DNA of 41,114 nt from Nocardia beijingensis NBRC 16342 (GTDB lineage: Bacteria > Actinomycetota > Actinomycetes > Mycobacteriales > Mycobacteriaceae), in contig NZ_BDBC01000024.1 of assembly GCF_001612785.1 (NCBI RefSeq), forward strand, positions 1-41,114, in the 5' to 3' direction. The notes below the pieces were generated by a model, which saw only the letters and a program-made list of their open reading frames with translations, did not search any database and was not told the DNA's origin. Below are positions 1 to 8,269 of the stretch, in pieces. Every line of letters begins with the position of its first letter. Position 1 is the stretch's first letter. A program made the position numbers and the translations under genes.

Positions 1-355
1 GCTCCGCGGGAGCGGCGGTCTTGGCGGGGGCACCGGCCTTCGCGGGCGCGTCGGCCTTGGTGGTTGCCGCGGACTTGGCCTCGCTCTTGGCGGGCTTCTC
101 CACCTTCGCCGCCTTGCCCGCGGCCTGATTTTCCTTGATGGCGGCGATCAGATCGCCCTTGCGCATCCCGGAGGTGCCTCGGATACCGAGCTCCCCCGCG
201 AGCGCGCGCAGTTGCGGCAACAACATTCCAGTCAGCCCCGATCGTGCGACGTCGGTGTGTTCGCTCATCTTCGAAATCTGTCCGGATTCACTTTCGCGCT
301 CGCCCGTCGGGCTCGATTCCACGCCGGGTGTCGCGAGCAGGTCCGTATCTGTCAC
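1..355 (-). CDS. rho: Transcription termination factor Rho, N-terminal part (cut by window edge)
   Basis: About 118 N-terminal residues of Rho are visible; the RNA-binding and ATPase domains lie beyond base 1. After a Ser/Glu-rich lead-in, residues about 40-75 form a Rho N-terminal (SAP-like) helical domain, with the signature MLLPQLRALAGELGI followed by GMRKGDLIAAI. A Lys/Ala/Pro-rich low-complexity linker then begins, as expected for the long N-terminal insert of actinobacterial Rho. The start chosen is GTG at 353-355, with a purine-rich GGAAAGGA just upstream. The gene follows thrB on the same strand after a 328-bp gap, the same neighbour order as in M. tuberculosis. Identification is firm from domain plus context; the exact start is less certain. 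Confidence 0.88.
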   Translation of the reverse strand, partial: MTDTDLLATPGVESSPTGERESESGQISKMSEHTDVARSGLTGMLLPQLRALAGELGIRGTSGMRKGDLIAAIKENQAAGKAAKVEKPAKSEAKSAATTKADAPAKAGAPAKTAAPAE

Positions 356-640
356 GGAAATCCTTTCCTTCCCTCGATTGCCGTGTGCTGTTTCGAGGGT
401 TCGTCCCGCAGCCCGGGCATTCTGCCGGACTGGGATGCGTCCGTCCGGGCGCTGTGTGCCGTATCACCTGCCCCGCCGGCCCGGCGGCTTCTCCACCGTT
501 GGTGAAAGGTGGGGAGAGATCATTCCAGTTGCGCAGCTACGCAGCACCCCCATGGCCTGGAGGCTCGAGCCTGGAGCCTGCTGGAGCGATTGCCCTGATG
601 AAGCACCGGCGTCTGATGCGCACGATGTACGGACCTGCCC

Positions 641-670
641 AGAATAGCTGTCCATTGCGAATCTCGGCAA
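641..670 (-). promoter_or_regulatory. Candidate rho promoter and long leader
   Basis: On the minus strand TTGCCG (665-670) and TATTCT (641-646) are 18 bp apart, a plausible SigA-type -35/-10 pair. It lies just past the thrB stop, leaving a leader of about 280 nt before rho. The remaining gap 356-640 shows no gene. It contains a perfect 12-bp palindrome, aggctcgagcct, at 561-572. A long rho leader would suit autoregulation by Rho, which is inference only. Confidence 0.35.
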
Positions 671-683
671 GGCAGACTCGCCG

Positions 684-1637
684 TCAGTCGACCAGGACGC
701 CTTCGGCGATTCCCGGCTCCACCACGCGCAGGCCGTCGGCCGCCGCCAGTTCGCGGAGTTCCGCGGGAAATTCGCTGGTCCCCATGGCCAAGATGGTCGG
801 TCCCGCCCCGGAGACGGTGGCCGCGATGCCCGCCGTGCGCAGGCGGGTGATCCAAGCGGTGGTCAACGGTAGCGCGGGGGCACGCTGGGTTTGGTGCAGC
901 CGGTCCGCGGTGGCGGGAAGCAACAGGTCGGGACGCTGGGTGAGTGCCACGACGGCCAGCGCGGCGCGACTGACGTTGAACGCCGCGTCGCTGTGCGGCA
1001 CGACGTCGGGCAGCAGGCCGCGGGTGTGCGCGGTGGAGGAGCGCTCCTGCGGGATCAGCACCACCGGGCGCAGCGCCGCATGCGCCTCCAGCCGCACCGC
1101 GCGGTAGACGCGACCGTGGTATTCCGTGCCGGGGGCCTCGTCGGCCGGATGATCGGTCTCGGTCCAGGAGACTACGATGCCGCCGAGCACGCTGGCCGCC
1201 GCGTTGTCCGGATGCCCCTCGAATTCCGCGGCCAGCTGCACCATTCGGTCTGGGGACGTGGCCAGCGCCGGGTCCAGCTTCGCGGCGAGAGCGCACCCGG
1301 CGGCCAGTCCGCCGACCACCGCCGAGGCCGAGGAGCCGAGTCCGCGGGAATGTGGAATCACGTTGCGGCACACCACATCGAGGCCGTCGGCCCATACGCC
1401 CGCCGCTTCCAGGCCGCGCTCGATCGCACGGACAACGAGATGCGAAGGGCCCCAGGGCACGTCGTCGGCGCCCTCACCCTCGACCCGGATGGTGAGCCCG
1501 GAATCGGTGGTTCGCACCTGGATTTCGTCGTAGATCCCCAATGCCATACCGAGCGAGTCGAACCCGGGACCGAGGTTCGCGGTGGACGCGGGCACCCGTG
1601 CGGTCACGGTCAGACCAGCGGGCAGCGTCGCGCTCAT
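684..1637 (-). CDS. thrB: Homoserine kinase
   Basis: Phosphorylates L-homoserine to O-phospho-homoserine, the substrate of ThrC, in the cytosol. The 317-aa protein is a GHMP kinase: the N-terminal substrate motif ASTANLGPGFDSLG is at about residues 17-30 and the ATP-binding loop PHSRGLGSSASA at about 95-106. The C-terminus carries TVSGAGPTILA, the third GHMP motif. Size is normal. ATG at 1635-1637 is preferred; an in-frame TTG at 1659-1661 would add eight residues and almost touch the thrC stop (TGA at 1663-1665). It is the last gene of the lysA-hom-thrC-thrB series, very probably co-transcribed with them. Confidence 0.95.
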   Translation of the reverse strand: MSATLPAGLTVTARVPASTANLGPGFDSLGMALGIYDEIQVRTTDSGLTIRVEGEGADDVPWGPSHLVVRAIERGLEAAGVWADGLDVVCRNVIPHSRGLGSSASAVVGGLAAGCALAAKLDPALATSPDRMVQLAAEFEGHPDNAAASVLGGIVVSWTETDHPADEAPGTEYHGRVYRAVRLEAHAALRPVVLIPQERSSTAHTRGLLPDVVPHSDAAFNVSRAALAVVALTQRPDLLLPATADRLHQTQRAPALPLTTAWITRLRTAGIAATVSGAGPTILAMGTSEFPAELRELAAADGLRVVEPGIAEGVLVD

Positions 1638-1662
1638 GACCTGGCTTTCGCGCGAATTCAAC

Positions 1663-2766
1663 TCAGGCCAGCTCTAATTCGGCGGCCACCGCGACCGGGT
1701 CGACGGAGATCGGCTGCACCTGCGGCATGCCCGACAGCGCGGTGTCGGGGTCCTTGAGGCCGTTGCCGGTCACGGTGCACACCACGGTGAGCCCGGCATC
1801 CAGCCAGCCTTCCTTGCGTGCGGCGAGCACACCGGCGACACTGGCCGCCGACGCTGGCTCGACGAACACGCCTTCGGTGGCCGCGACCAGGCGGTACGCG
1901 TCGAGAATCTCCTCGTCGGTGGCGGCGCGGAAAGCGCCACCGGACTGTTCCTTGGCCTCGACGGCGCCGTTCCAGGACGCGGGCGCGCCGATCCGGATCG
2001 CCGTGGCGATGGTCTCGGGGTCCTTCACCGGGACGCCGTTGACCAGCGGGGCCGCGCCGGCGGCCTGCACGCCGAGCATGCGCGGCAGACCCCCGGTGAT
2101 GCCGTCGGCGTGGTACTCCCGGTAGCCACGCCAGTACGCGGTGATGTTGCCCGCGTTGCCGACGGGGAGGGCGTGCACGTCGGGGGCCTTGCCGAGCACG
2201 TCGCAGATCTCGAAGGCCGCCGTCTTCTGGCCCTCGATGCGGGCCGGGTTCACCGAGTTGACCAGGCCGATGCTGGGGAAATCGGCGGTGACCTTGCGGG
2301 CGAGTTCCAGGCAGTCGTCGAAGTTGCCCTGCACCTGGATGATCTTCGCGCCGAGCATCACGGCCTGGGCCAGCTTGCCCATGGCGATCTTGCCCTGCGG
2401 AATCAGCACGGCGCAGCTCATACCGGCGCGGGTGGCGTACGCCGCGGCGGAGGCCGAGGTGTTACCCGTGGACGCGCACAGCACCGCCTTCTGGCCGCGG
2501 TACTTGGCGTCGGTCATCGCCATCGTCATGCCGCGGTCCTTGAACGAGCCGGTCGGGTTCAGGCCCTCGACCTTCAGGTACACCTCGCAGCCGGTGATCT
2601 CGGACAGGTGCGGCGCGGGCACCAGCGGCGTTCCGCCCTCGAACAGCGTGACCGGTTCCCAGTCGGCCGCGCCGGGGAGCCGGTCGCGGTAGGCCGCGAT
2701 CAGGCCGGGCCAGCGTGAGTGCGCTCCGGCCTGTGGCGCGACGCCAGGCGTGTGCCCTGTGGTCAT
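1663..2766 (-). CDS. thrC: Threonine synthase
   Basis: PLP-dependent conversion of O-phospho-homoserine to L-threonine. The 367-aa length fits the short actinobacterial/plant-like class. The PLP lysine is K76 in NPTGSFKDRGM; the phosphate-cradle loop is seen in PVGNAGN, and a Ser/Thr-rich ASTGNTSASAA segment follows the lysine. The ATG start overlaps the hom stop as ATGA (2763-2766), so translational coupling is likely. It sits between hom and thrB, completing the homoserine-to-threonine branch. No abnormality seen. Confidence 0.96.
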   Translation of the reverse strand: MTTGHTPGVAPQAGAHSRWPGLIAAYRDRLPGAADWEPVTLFEGGTPLVPAPHLSEITGCEVYLKVEGLNPTGSFKDRGMTMAMTDAKYRGQKAVLCASTGNTSASAAAYATRAGMSCAVLIPQGKIAMGKLAQAVMLGAKIIQVQGNFDDCLELARKVTADFPSIGLVNSVNPARIEGQKTAAFEICDVLGKAPDVHALPVGNAGNITAYWRGYREYHADGITGGLPRMLGVQAAGAAPLVNGVPVKDPETIATAIRIGAPASWNGAVEAKEQSGGAFRAATDEEILDAYRLVAATEGVFVEPASAASVAGVLAARKEGWLDAGLTVVCTVTGNGLKDPDTALSGMPQVQPISVDPVAVAAELELA

Positions 2767-4118
2767 TCTTCGGTGCCTTCCAATCTCAGAACGCTGGTCA
2801 CGGATGTGACGGATTCCATTTCCGCCAGTGCGGCCACGGTGTCCGCGAGCGCCGACTCCACGGCGTGGTGGGTCACCACGACCAGGCGCGCACCCGAGCC
2901 GTGCCCTTCTTGTCGGACGGTCGAGATGCTCACCCCATGTGCGGCGAATTCGCCCGCCACCGCGGCCAGGACCCCAGGGCGGTCCTCGACCTGCAGGTTC
3001 ACGTGATAGCGGGTGGGCGTGTCGCCGATCGGCGCGATCGGTAGCTCAGCATAAACCGATTCGCCGGGAGCGCGACCCCCATAGAACTTGTTCCGCGCCG
3101 CCATCACCAGATCGCCGAGCACGGCCGACGCGGTCGGAGCACCGCCGGCGCCCTGCCCGTAGAACATCAGCCGTCCGGCGTTCTCCGCCTCGACGACCAC
3201 CGCGTTGAACGCGCCGTTCACCGCGGCCAGCGGGTGCTTGCGGGGAATGAGCGCCGGGTAGACGCGCACCGAGACGCGCTCCTTGCCCCCGTCCTCCGGT
3301 CCCGGCTCACCGGGGCCCGCGTCCACGCGCTCGCAGATGGCCAGCAGCTTCACCGTGCAGTCGAGCGCCGATGCGGTCTCCAGATCCTCGGCGGTGATCC
3401 GGGAGATGCCCTCGCGGTAGACGTCGGCGGCGGTGACCCGGGTGTGGAACGCCAGCGAGGCGAGGATCGCGGCCTTGGCCGCGGCGTCGTAACCCTCCAC
3501 GTCGGCGGTCGGGTCGGCTTCCGCGTAGCCCAGGCGGGTGGCCTCGGCCAGCGTCCGCGAGTAGTCGGCGCCGGTCTCGTCCATGGCGGAGAGGATGAAG
3601 TTGGTGGTGCCGTTGACGATGCCGACGACCCGGTTCACCCGGTCGCCCGCCAGCGACTGGATCAGCGGGCGCACCACGGGGATCGCGCCCGCGACGGCGG
3701 CCTCGAAGTACAGGTCGGCGCGGCTGGCCTCGGCGGCGGCGGCGAGCTCGCCGGTGTAGTCGGCCAGCAGCGCCTTGTTCGCGGTCACCACGGATTTGCC
3801 CGCGTTCAGCGCGGCCAGGATCAACCGGCGCGGCGGATCGATGCCGCCGATCACCTCCACCACCAGGTCGACGTCGGGGCGGGCGACCAGTGCGTCCGCG
3901 TCGGTGGTCAGCAGCTCGGCGGGGATGCCGCGGTCGGTGTCGAGGCTGCGCACGGCCACACCGCGGAGCACCACCGGCGCGCCGACGCGGGAACGCAGGT
4001 CCTCGGTGTGCTCACGCAGGATGCGCACGACCTCGGTGCCCACGTTGCCCATGCCGAGGACCGCGACCCCGATCGGGCGATCGGTCCCCCACACGCCGTT
4101 CTTCGCGTTGGCCGTCAC
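2763..4118 (-). CDS. hom: Homoserine dehydrogenase
   Basis: Reduces aspartate semialdehyde to homoserine, the branch point to threonine and methionine. The 451-aa protein has a Rossmann NAD(P) motif, GMGNVG at residues 22-27, the catalytic-domain segments VVTANKALLADY and DVEGYDAAAKAAILASLAF, and a C-terminal ACT domain (HVNLQVEDRPGVLAAVAGEF) that normally mediates threonine feedback inhibition. The start is GTG at 4116-4118, overlapping the lysA stop as GTGA, with a strong GGAGGTGG ribosome-binding site inside the lysA end. The open frame continues upstream antisense-like inside lysA, but the Rossmann motif and the RBS fix the start here. Confidence 0.96.
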   Translation of the reverse strand: MTANAKNGVWGTDRPIGVAVLGMGNVGTEVVRILREHTEDLRSRVGAPVVLRGVAVRSLDTDRGIPAELLTTDADALVARPDVDLVVEVIGGIDPPRRLILAALNAGKSVVTANKALLADYTGELAAAAEASRADLYFEAAVAGAIPVVRPLIQSLAGDRVNRVVGIVNGTTNFILSAMDETGADYSRTLAEATRLGYAEADPTADVEGYDAAAKAAILASLAFHTRVTAADVYREGISRITAEDLETASALDCTVKLLAICERVDAGPGEPGPEDGGKERVSVRVYPALIPRKHPLAAVNGAFNAVVVEAENAGRLMFYGQGAGGAPTASAVLGDLVMAARNKFYGGRAPGESVYAELPIAPIGDTPTRYHVNLQVEDRPGVLAAVAGEFAAHGVSISTVRQEGHGSGARLVVVTHHAVESALADTVAALAEMESVTSVTSVLRLEGTEE

Positions 4119-5536
4119 GCTTCCACCTCCAAGCTGAGCAGGTCCGCCACCGTCTCCCTGCGCAGGATCAGGCGCGGCTGTCCGTCCCGCACCGCGACGA
4201 CCGCGGGACGGGTCAACTGGTTGTACCGGCTGGACATCGAGTAGCAGTACGCGCCGGTGGCGGCGACGGCGATCAGGTCGCCGGGGCCGACGTCGGCGGG
4301 CATCCAGGTGTCCCGGATGACGATATCGCCGCTCTCGCAATGCTTTCCGACGACGCGCGCGACCACCGGCCCGGCCTGCGACGACCGCGAGACCAAGCGG
4401 CAGTCGTAGTCGGCCTGGTACAGCGCGGGCCGGATGTTGTCGCTCATGCCGCCGTCGACGCTCACGTAGCGGCGGCGCAGCCCGCCGTCCAGCGAGACAT
4501 CCTTGATGGTGCCGACCTCGTAGAGCGTCACCGTGCCAGGACCGGCGATGGCGCGGCCGGGCTCGACCGCGATCGTCGGCGTGGGCAGGCCCGCGCGTTC
4601 GGCTTCGGCGGCCACCAGTTCGCGCAGGTTCGCCGCGAACTGGTCCAGCGGCGGCGGATCGTCCGACGGCAGGTAGGAAATGCCGAGTCCGCCACCGAGA
4701 TCCAGCGTCGCGATCTGCGCGGTGCGCTCGATGCCGAACTTGTCGATGGCCTCGCGCAGCAGGCCGAGCATGCGCCGCGCGGCGATCTCGAAGCCGTCGA
4801 TCTCGAAGATCTGCGAGCCGATGTGGCTGTGCAGACCGACCAAGCGCAGGTTGTCGGCGTCGAAGACGCGCGCGAGCGCTTCCATCGCGTCGCCGCCCGC
4901 GATCGAGAAGCCGAACTTCTGGTCCTCGTGCGCGGTCGAGATGTATTCGTGGGTATGGGCTTCCACGCCGACGGTGACCCGGACCAGCACGTCCTGCACC
5001 ACGCCCGCGCGGGCGGCGACGGCTTCCAGGCGCTCGATCTCGATGAGCGAGTCGACCACGACGTGGCCGACACCGGCGGACACCGCGGCTTCCAGCTCCG
5101 CGACGGATTTGTTGTTGCCGTGCAAGGCGATTCGCTCCGCGGGGAAGCCCGCGTGCAACGCGATGGCCAATTCGCCGCCGGAGCAGACGTCCAGCGACAG
5201 GCCCTCGTCCCGGATCCAGCGGGCGACCTCGCCGCACAGGAACGCCTTGGACGCGTAGTGCACTCGCGCGTTCGCTCCGAACGCGCGGACCATGTCGCGG
5301 CAGCGGGAACGGAAGTCGTCCTCGTCCACCACGAACAGCGGAGTGCCGTACCGCTCGGCCAGCTCGTACACCGGCACGCCCGCCAGGTGGACCACGCCCG
5401 CGTCGTCACGGGTGGCGTTGCGCGGCCACACGTTCGCGGGCAGATCGATCATCTGCTTCGGATCGTTCGGACGCTCCGGCAGATTCGGGGCGTGCGGAAT
5501 CTCGGCATGCCGTGGACCGGCGGGATGCACGCTCAT
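4115..5536 (-). CDS. lysA: Diaminopimelate decarboxylase
   Basis: PLP enzyme making L-lysine from meso-diaminopimelate. The 473-aa fold-III decarboxylase has PLP lysine K97 in HYASKAFLC, the glycine-rich phosphate site LDLGGGLGI, HSHIGSQI, EPGRAI, and the active-site cysteine in GKHCESGD. The C-terminal YCYSMSSRYNQL is typical of the family. The N-terminus (about 30 residues, rich in Pro and His) is a longer lead-in than in many homologues, so a start further in is possible, but ATG 5534-5536 is the only ATG upstream of the conserved part apart from an internal Met at residue 29. Transcribed with argS upstream and hom downstream. Confidence 0.96.
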   Translation of the reverse strand: MSVHPAGPRHAEIPHAPNLPERPNDPKQMIDLPANVWPRNATRDDAGVVHLAGVPVYELAERYGTPLFVVDEDDFRSRCRDMVRAFGANARVHYASKAFLCGEVARWIRDEGLSLDVCSGGELAIALHAGFPAERIALHGNNKSVAELEAAVSAGVGHVVVDSLIEIERLEAVAARAGVVQDVLVRVTVGVEAHTHEYISTAHEDQKFGFSIAGGDAMEALARVFDADNLRLVGLHSHIGSQIFEIDGFEIAARRMLGLLREAIDKFGIERTAQIATLDLGGGLGISYLPSDDPPPLDQFAANLRELVAAEAERAGLPTPTIAVEPGRAIAGPGTVTLYEVGTIKDVSLDGGLRRRYVSVDGGMSDNIRPALYQADYDCRLVSRSSQAGPVVARVVGKHCESGDIVIRDTWMPADVGPGDLIAVAATGAYCYSMSSRYNQLTRPAVVAVRDGQPRLILRRETVADLLSLEVEA

Positions 5537-5597
5537 AGCCGCCCCTCGCTGCGCTCGCTCACTGTCGCTTCCTTCCTCGCTCCGGTGGACCGGCCGG

Positions 5598-7256
5598 TCA
5601 CATGCGCTCCGGCGCGCTGACGCCGAGCAGGCCGAGGCCGTTGGCCAAGACCTGGCGCGTGGCGTTCACCAGAGCGAGCCTGGCCGCGTTCGTCGGCGAG
5701 ACGGGGTCGTCGCCCAGCGGCAGGACGCGCAGGTTCTTGTTGGTCTGGAATCGGTGGTAGGCGCCCGCCAGTTCCTCCAGGTAGCGGGCTACCCGGTGCG
5801 GTTCGCGCAGGCTCGCCGCGCTCGCCACCACGCGCGGGTATTCACCGAGGGTGCGGATCAGTTCGCCTTCCTCATCGGCCGACAGCAGCGCGAGGTCGGC
5901 GGCGACGGAGTCGTAGTCGAACTCCGCGGCGTTGCGCGCGATGGACGCGGTCCGAGCGTGCGCGTACTGCACGTAGTAGACCGGGTTCTCGTTGCTCTGG
6001 CTGGCCCACAGGTTCAGATCGATGTCGATGCTCGAGTTCACCGACGAACGCACCAGCGAGTACCGCGCCGCGTCCACGCCGATCGCCTCGACCAGGTCGT
6101 CCAGGGTCACCACGGTGCCCGCCCGCTTGCTCATCTTCACCGCGACGCCGTCGCGCAGCAGGTTCACCATCTGCCCGATCAGCACCTCGACCGTGGCCGG
6201 GTCGTCGCCGAACGCGGCCGCGGCGGCCTTCAGCCTGCCGATGTAACCGTGGTGGTCGGCGCCGAGCATGTAGATGCACAGATCGAAGCCGCGCGCCCGC
6301 TTGTCCTGGAAGTAGGCGATGTCGCCTGCGATGTAGGCGGCTTTGCCGTCGCTCTTGATGACCACGCGGTCCTGGTCGTCACCGTATTCCGAGCTGGCGA
6401 TCCACCAGGCGCCGTCCTTCTCGTACAGGTCGCCGGAGTTCTTCAGCCGCTCCACGGCCTGCTCGACCGCGCCGGAGGCGAACAGCGAGCTCTCGTTGAA
6501 GTAGACGTCGAAATCGGTGCCGAACTCGTGCAGCGACTCCCTGATGTGCGCGAACATCAGCTCGACGCCCTCGGCCCTGAACAGCTCGAGCCGCTCGGCC
6601 TCCGGCTTGTCCAGCACGCCGGGGTTGGCGGCCACGATCTTGTCGGCGATCTCGCCGATGTAGGCGCCCGCGTACCCGTTCTCCGGAGTCGGCGCGCCGG
6701 TGGCGGCCGCGACCAGCGAGGCGGCGAACCGATCGATCTGCGCGCCGTGGTCGTTGAAGTAGTACTCGCGCACCACGTCCGCGCCCTGCGCGGCCAGGAT
6801 GCGGCCGAGCGCGTCGCCGACCGACGCCCACCGGGTGCCGCCGAGATGCACGGGGCCGGTCGGGTTGGCCGAGACGAACTCGAGGTTGATCCTGGTGCCC
6901 TTCAGCGTCTCCGCGGTGCCGTACGCGGCGCCGGCGGCGAGCACCCGCTCGATGATCGCGCCCTGCGCGGAGGCCGCGAGGCGGATGTTGAGGAATCCGG
7001 GTCCGGCCACCTCGGCCGCGGCGACGCCGTCGGCCTCGGCCAGCGCGTCGGCCAGCCAGGTGGCCAGGTCACGCGGCTTGGTTCCGGCGCGCTTGGCCAC
7101 CTGCATCGCGACGTTCGTGGCATAGTCGCCGTGTTCCGGGTTTCGGGGACGCTCCACGGTGACCTCGTCGGGCAGGACCGCGGGGTCCAGTCCACGTTCG
7201 ACAAGCACCTTCGCCGCGGTCGAGCGAAGGAGATCTGCAAGGTCAGCTGGAGTCAC
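5598..7256 (-). CDS. argS: Arginyl-tRNA synthetase
   Basis: Charges tRNA-Arg with arginine. The 552-aa class I synthetase has an N-terminal tRNA-recognition (Arg-S) domain, the HIGH-type signature as NPTGPVHLGGTRWA at about residues 131-144 (the last His of HIGH is replaced by Gly, as is usual in actinobacterial ArgRS), and a KMSKS-type motif VKMSKRAGT near residue 348. A C-terminal DALR-type helical domain ends the protein. The start is GTG at 7254-7256 and lacks a clear ribosome-binding site; see the -10 box at 7265-7270, which suggests a leaderless mRNA. It heads the argS-lysA-hom-thrC-thrB series, 61 bp before lysA. Confidence 0.96.
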   Translation of the reverse strand: MTPADLADLLRSTAAKVLVERGLDPAVLPDEVTVERPRNPEHGDYATNVAMQVAKRAGTKPRDLATWLADALAEADGVAAAEVAGPGFLNIRLAASAQGAIIERVLAAGAAYGTAETLKGTRINLEFVSANPTGPVHLGGTRWASVGDALGRILAAQGADVVREYYFNDHGAQIDRFAASLVAAATGAPTPENGYAGAYIGEIADKIVAANPGVLDKPEAERLELFRAEGVELMFAHIRESLHEFGTDFDVYFNESSLFASGAVEQAVERLKNSGDLYEKDGAWWIASSEYGDDQDRVVIKSDGKAAYIAGDIAYFQDKRARGFDLCIYMLGADHHGYIGRLKAAAAAFGDDPATVEVLIGQMVNLLRDGVAVKMSKRAGTVVTLDDLVEAIGVDAARYSLVRSSVNSSIDIDLNLWASQSNENPVYYVQYAHARTASIARNAAEFDYDSVAADLALLSADEEGELIRTLGEYPRVVASAASLREPHRVARYLEELAGAYHRFQTNKNLRVLPLGDDPVSPTNAARLALVNATRQVLANGLGLLGVSAPERM

Positions 7257-7264
7257 GAGTCTCT

Positions 7265-7270
7265 ATCCTA
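7265..7270 (-). promoter_or_regulatory. -10 element placed for a leaderless argS mRNA
   Basis: On the minus strand TAGGAT (TANNNT class) ends 8 nt before the argS GTG. That spacing puts transcription start at or next to the start codon, the layout of actinobacterial leaderless transcripts. No -35 box is clear. Just upstream is a perfect 10-bp palindrome, ggtgtacacc (7282-7291), in the argS/DUF3105 divergent gap, which could be an operator. Confidence 0.45.
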
Positions 7271-7348
7271 TGGTCTTGGCGGGTGTACACCTCGGGTGGG
7301 CACTGCGCAGCCAGCGGATCCATCCACGTCGAAAGAGCACACTGAGCG

Positions 7349-8269
7349 ATGCCTAGCAGTCCCAGCGCCAAATCGGCCAAGGCCGCCAAGGCCGCGGCGA
7401 AGTTGTCGTCTCCCCGCAAGCGGGGCGGACAAGGACAGCTTCCGAAGAAGAATCGCCAGATTCCCTGGTTGGCCATCGGCGCGGCCGTAGTAATCATCGC
7501 ATTGATCGGCGCGCTGGCTTACAACCTGGTCCCCAAGTACCGGGAAAAGGCCGACCTGGACAAGTACACCCCCAGCGCGCAGAAGAAGGATCCGTCCGAC
7601 GGGATCGCGGGCGTGGTGAAGAAGGAATACCCCGCCGGGCTGCACATCGGCTCGAACCAGCGCGTGGCCTACGACCAGGCGCCGCCCTTCGGCGGCCCGC
7701 ACGACCAGTCCTGGGCGACCTGCACCGGTGTGGTCTACAACAAGCCGATCCGGGTGGAGAACGCGGTGCACTCGCTGGAGCACGGCGCGGTGTGGATCAC
7801 CTACAACCCCGACAAGGTGAACGCCGACGGCATCGCGACGCTGAAGGCGAAGGTAGAGGGCAAGCCGTACACGCTGATGTCGCCCTACCCCGGCCTCGAC
7901 TCCGCCGTCTCCTTGCAGTCCTGGGGGCACCAGTTGAAGCTGGACAGCCCCGACGACAAGCGCGTCGGCCAGTTCATCACCGCTCTGCGGCTGAACAACT
8001 ACACCTACCCCGAGGTCGGCGCGGACTGCTCGACCATCGTGTTCGACACCGACAACCCGCCGCCGTTCGACCCGACGCCGCCCGGCCCCGACGCGGTGCC
8101 GATGGACGGCAAGGGCGCGCAGAAGGACCAGACCGAGCTAGGCGGTATGCCAGGGGGTCTGCCGGGTGTGCCCGGCGTGCCCGGTCTTCCTGGGCTTCCC
8201 GGTGTGCCCGGCGCTCCGGTGCCGGTGCAGCCCGCGCCCGTGCCGCCCGCTCCCGCCGCGGGGCAGTAG
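7349..8269 (+). CDS. DUF3105 membrane-anchored protein with Gly-Pro-rich tail
   Basis: A 306-aa protein of unknown function. A basic Lys/Ala/Ser-rich cytosolic N-terminus is followed by one membrane helix (about 39-60), so most of the chain should be outside the membrane. Residues about 85-245 carry DUF3105 hallmarks: PPFGGPHD, WATCTGVVY and the conserved HSLEHG at 141-146, with two cysteines (about 125 and in GADCSTIVF) that could form a disulfide. From about residue 264 the tail becomes a collagen-like run of G-x-P/P-G-x units and ends in Pro/Ala repeats. It overlaps the next gene by one base (TAGTG), so the two are probably co-expressed. A homologous pair is common in actinobacteria, but the biochemical role is not established. 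Confidence 0.85.
   Translation: MPSSPSAKSAKAAKAAAKLSSPRKRGGQGQLPKKNRQIPWLAIGAAVVIIALIGALAYNLVPKYREKADLDKYTPSAQKKDPSDGIAGVVKKEYPAGLHIGSNQRVAYDQAPPFGGPHDQSWATCTGVVYNKPIRVENAVHSLEHGAVWITYNPDKVNADGIATLKAKVEGKPYTLMSPYPGLDSAVSLQSWGHQLKLDSPDDKRVGQFITALRLNNYTYPEVGADCSTIVFDTDNPPPFDPTPPGPDAVPMDGKGAQKDQTELGGMPGGLPGVPGVPGLPGLPGVPGAPVPVQPAPVPPAPAAGQ

Noticed and set aside
4119..5237. Extension of hom upstream into lysA
   Set aside because: The Rossmann motif and RBS place the start at 4118; upstream translation is Arg-rich shadow of lysA.
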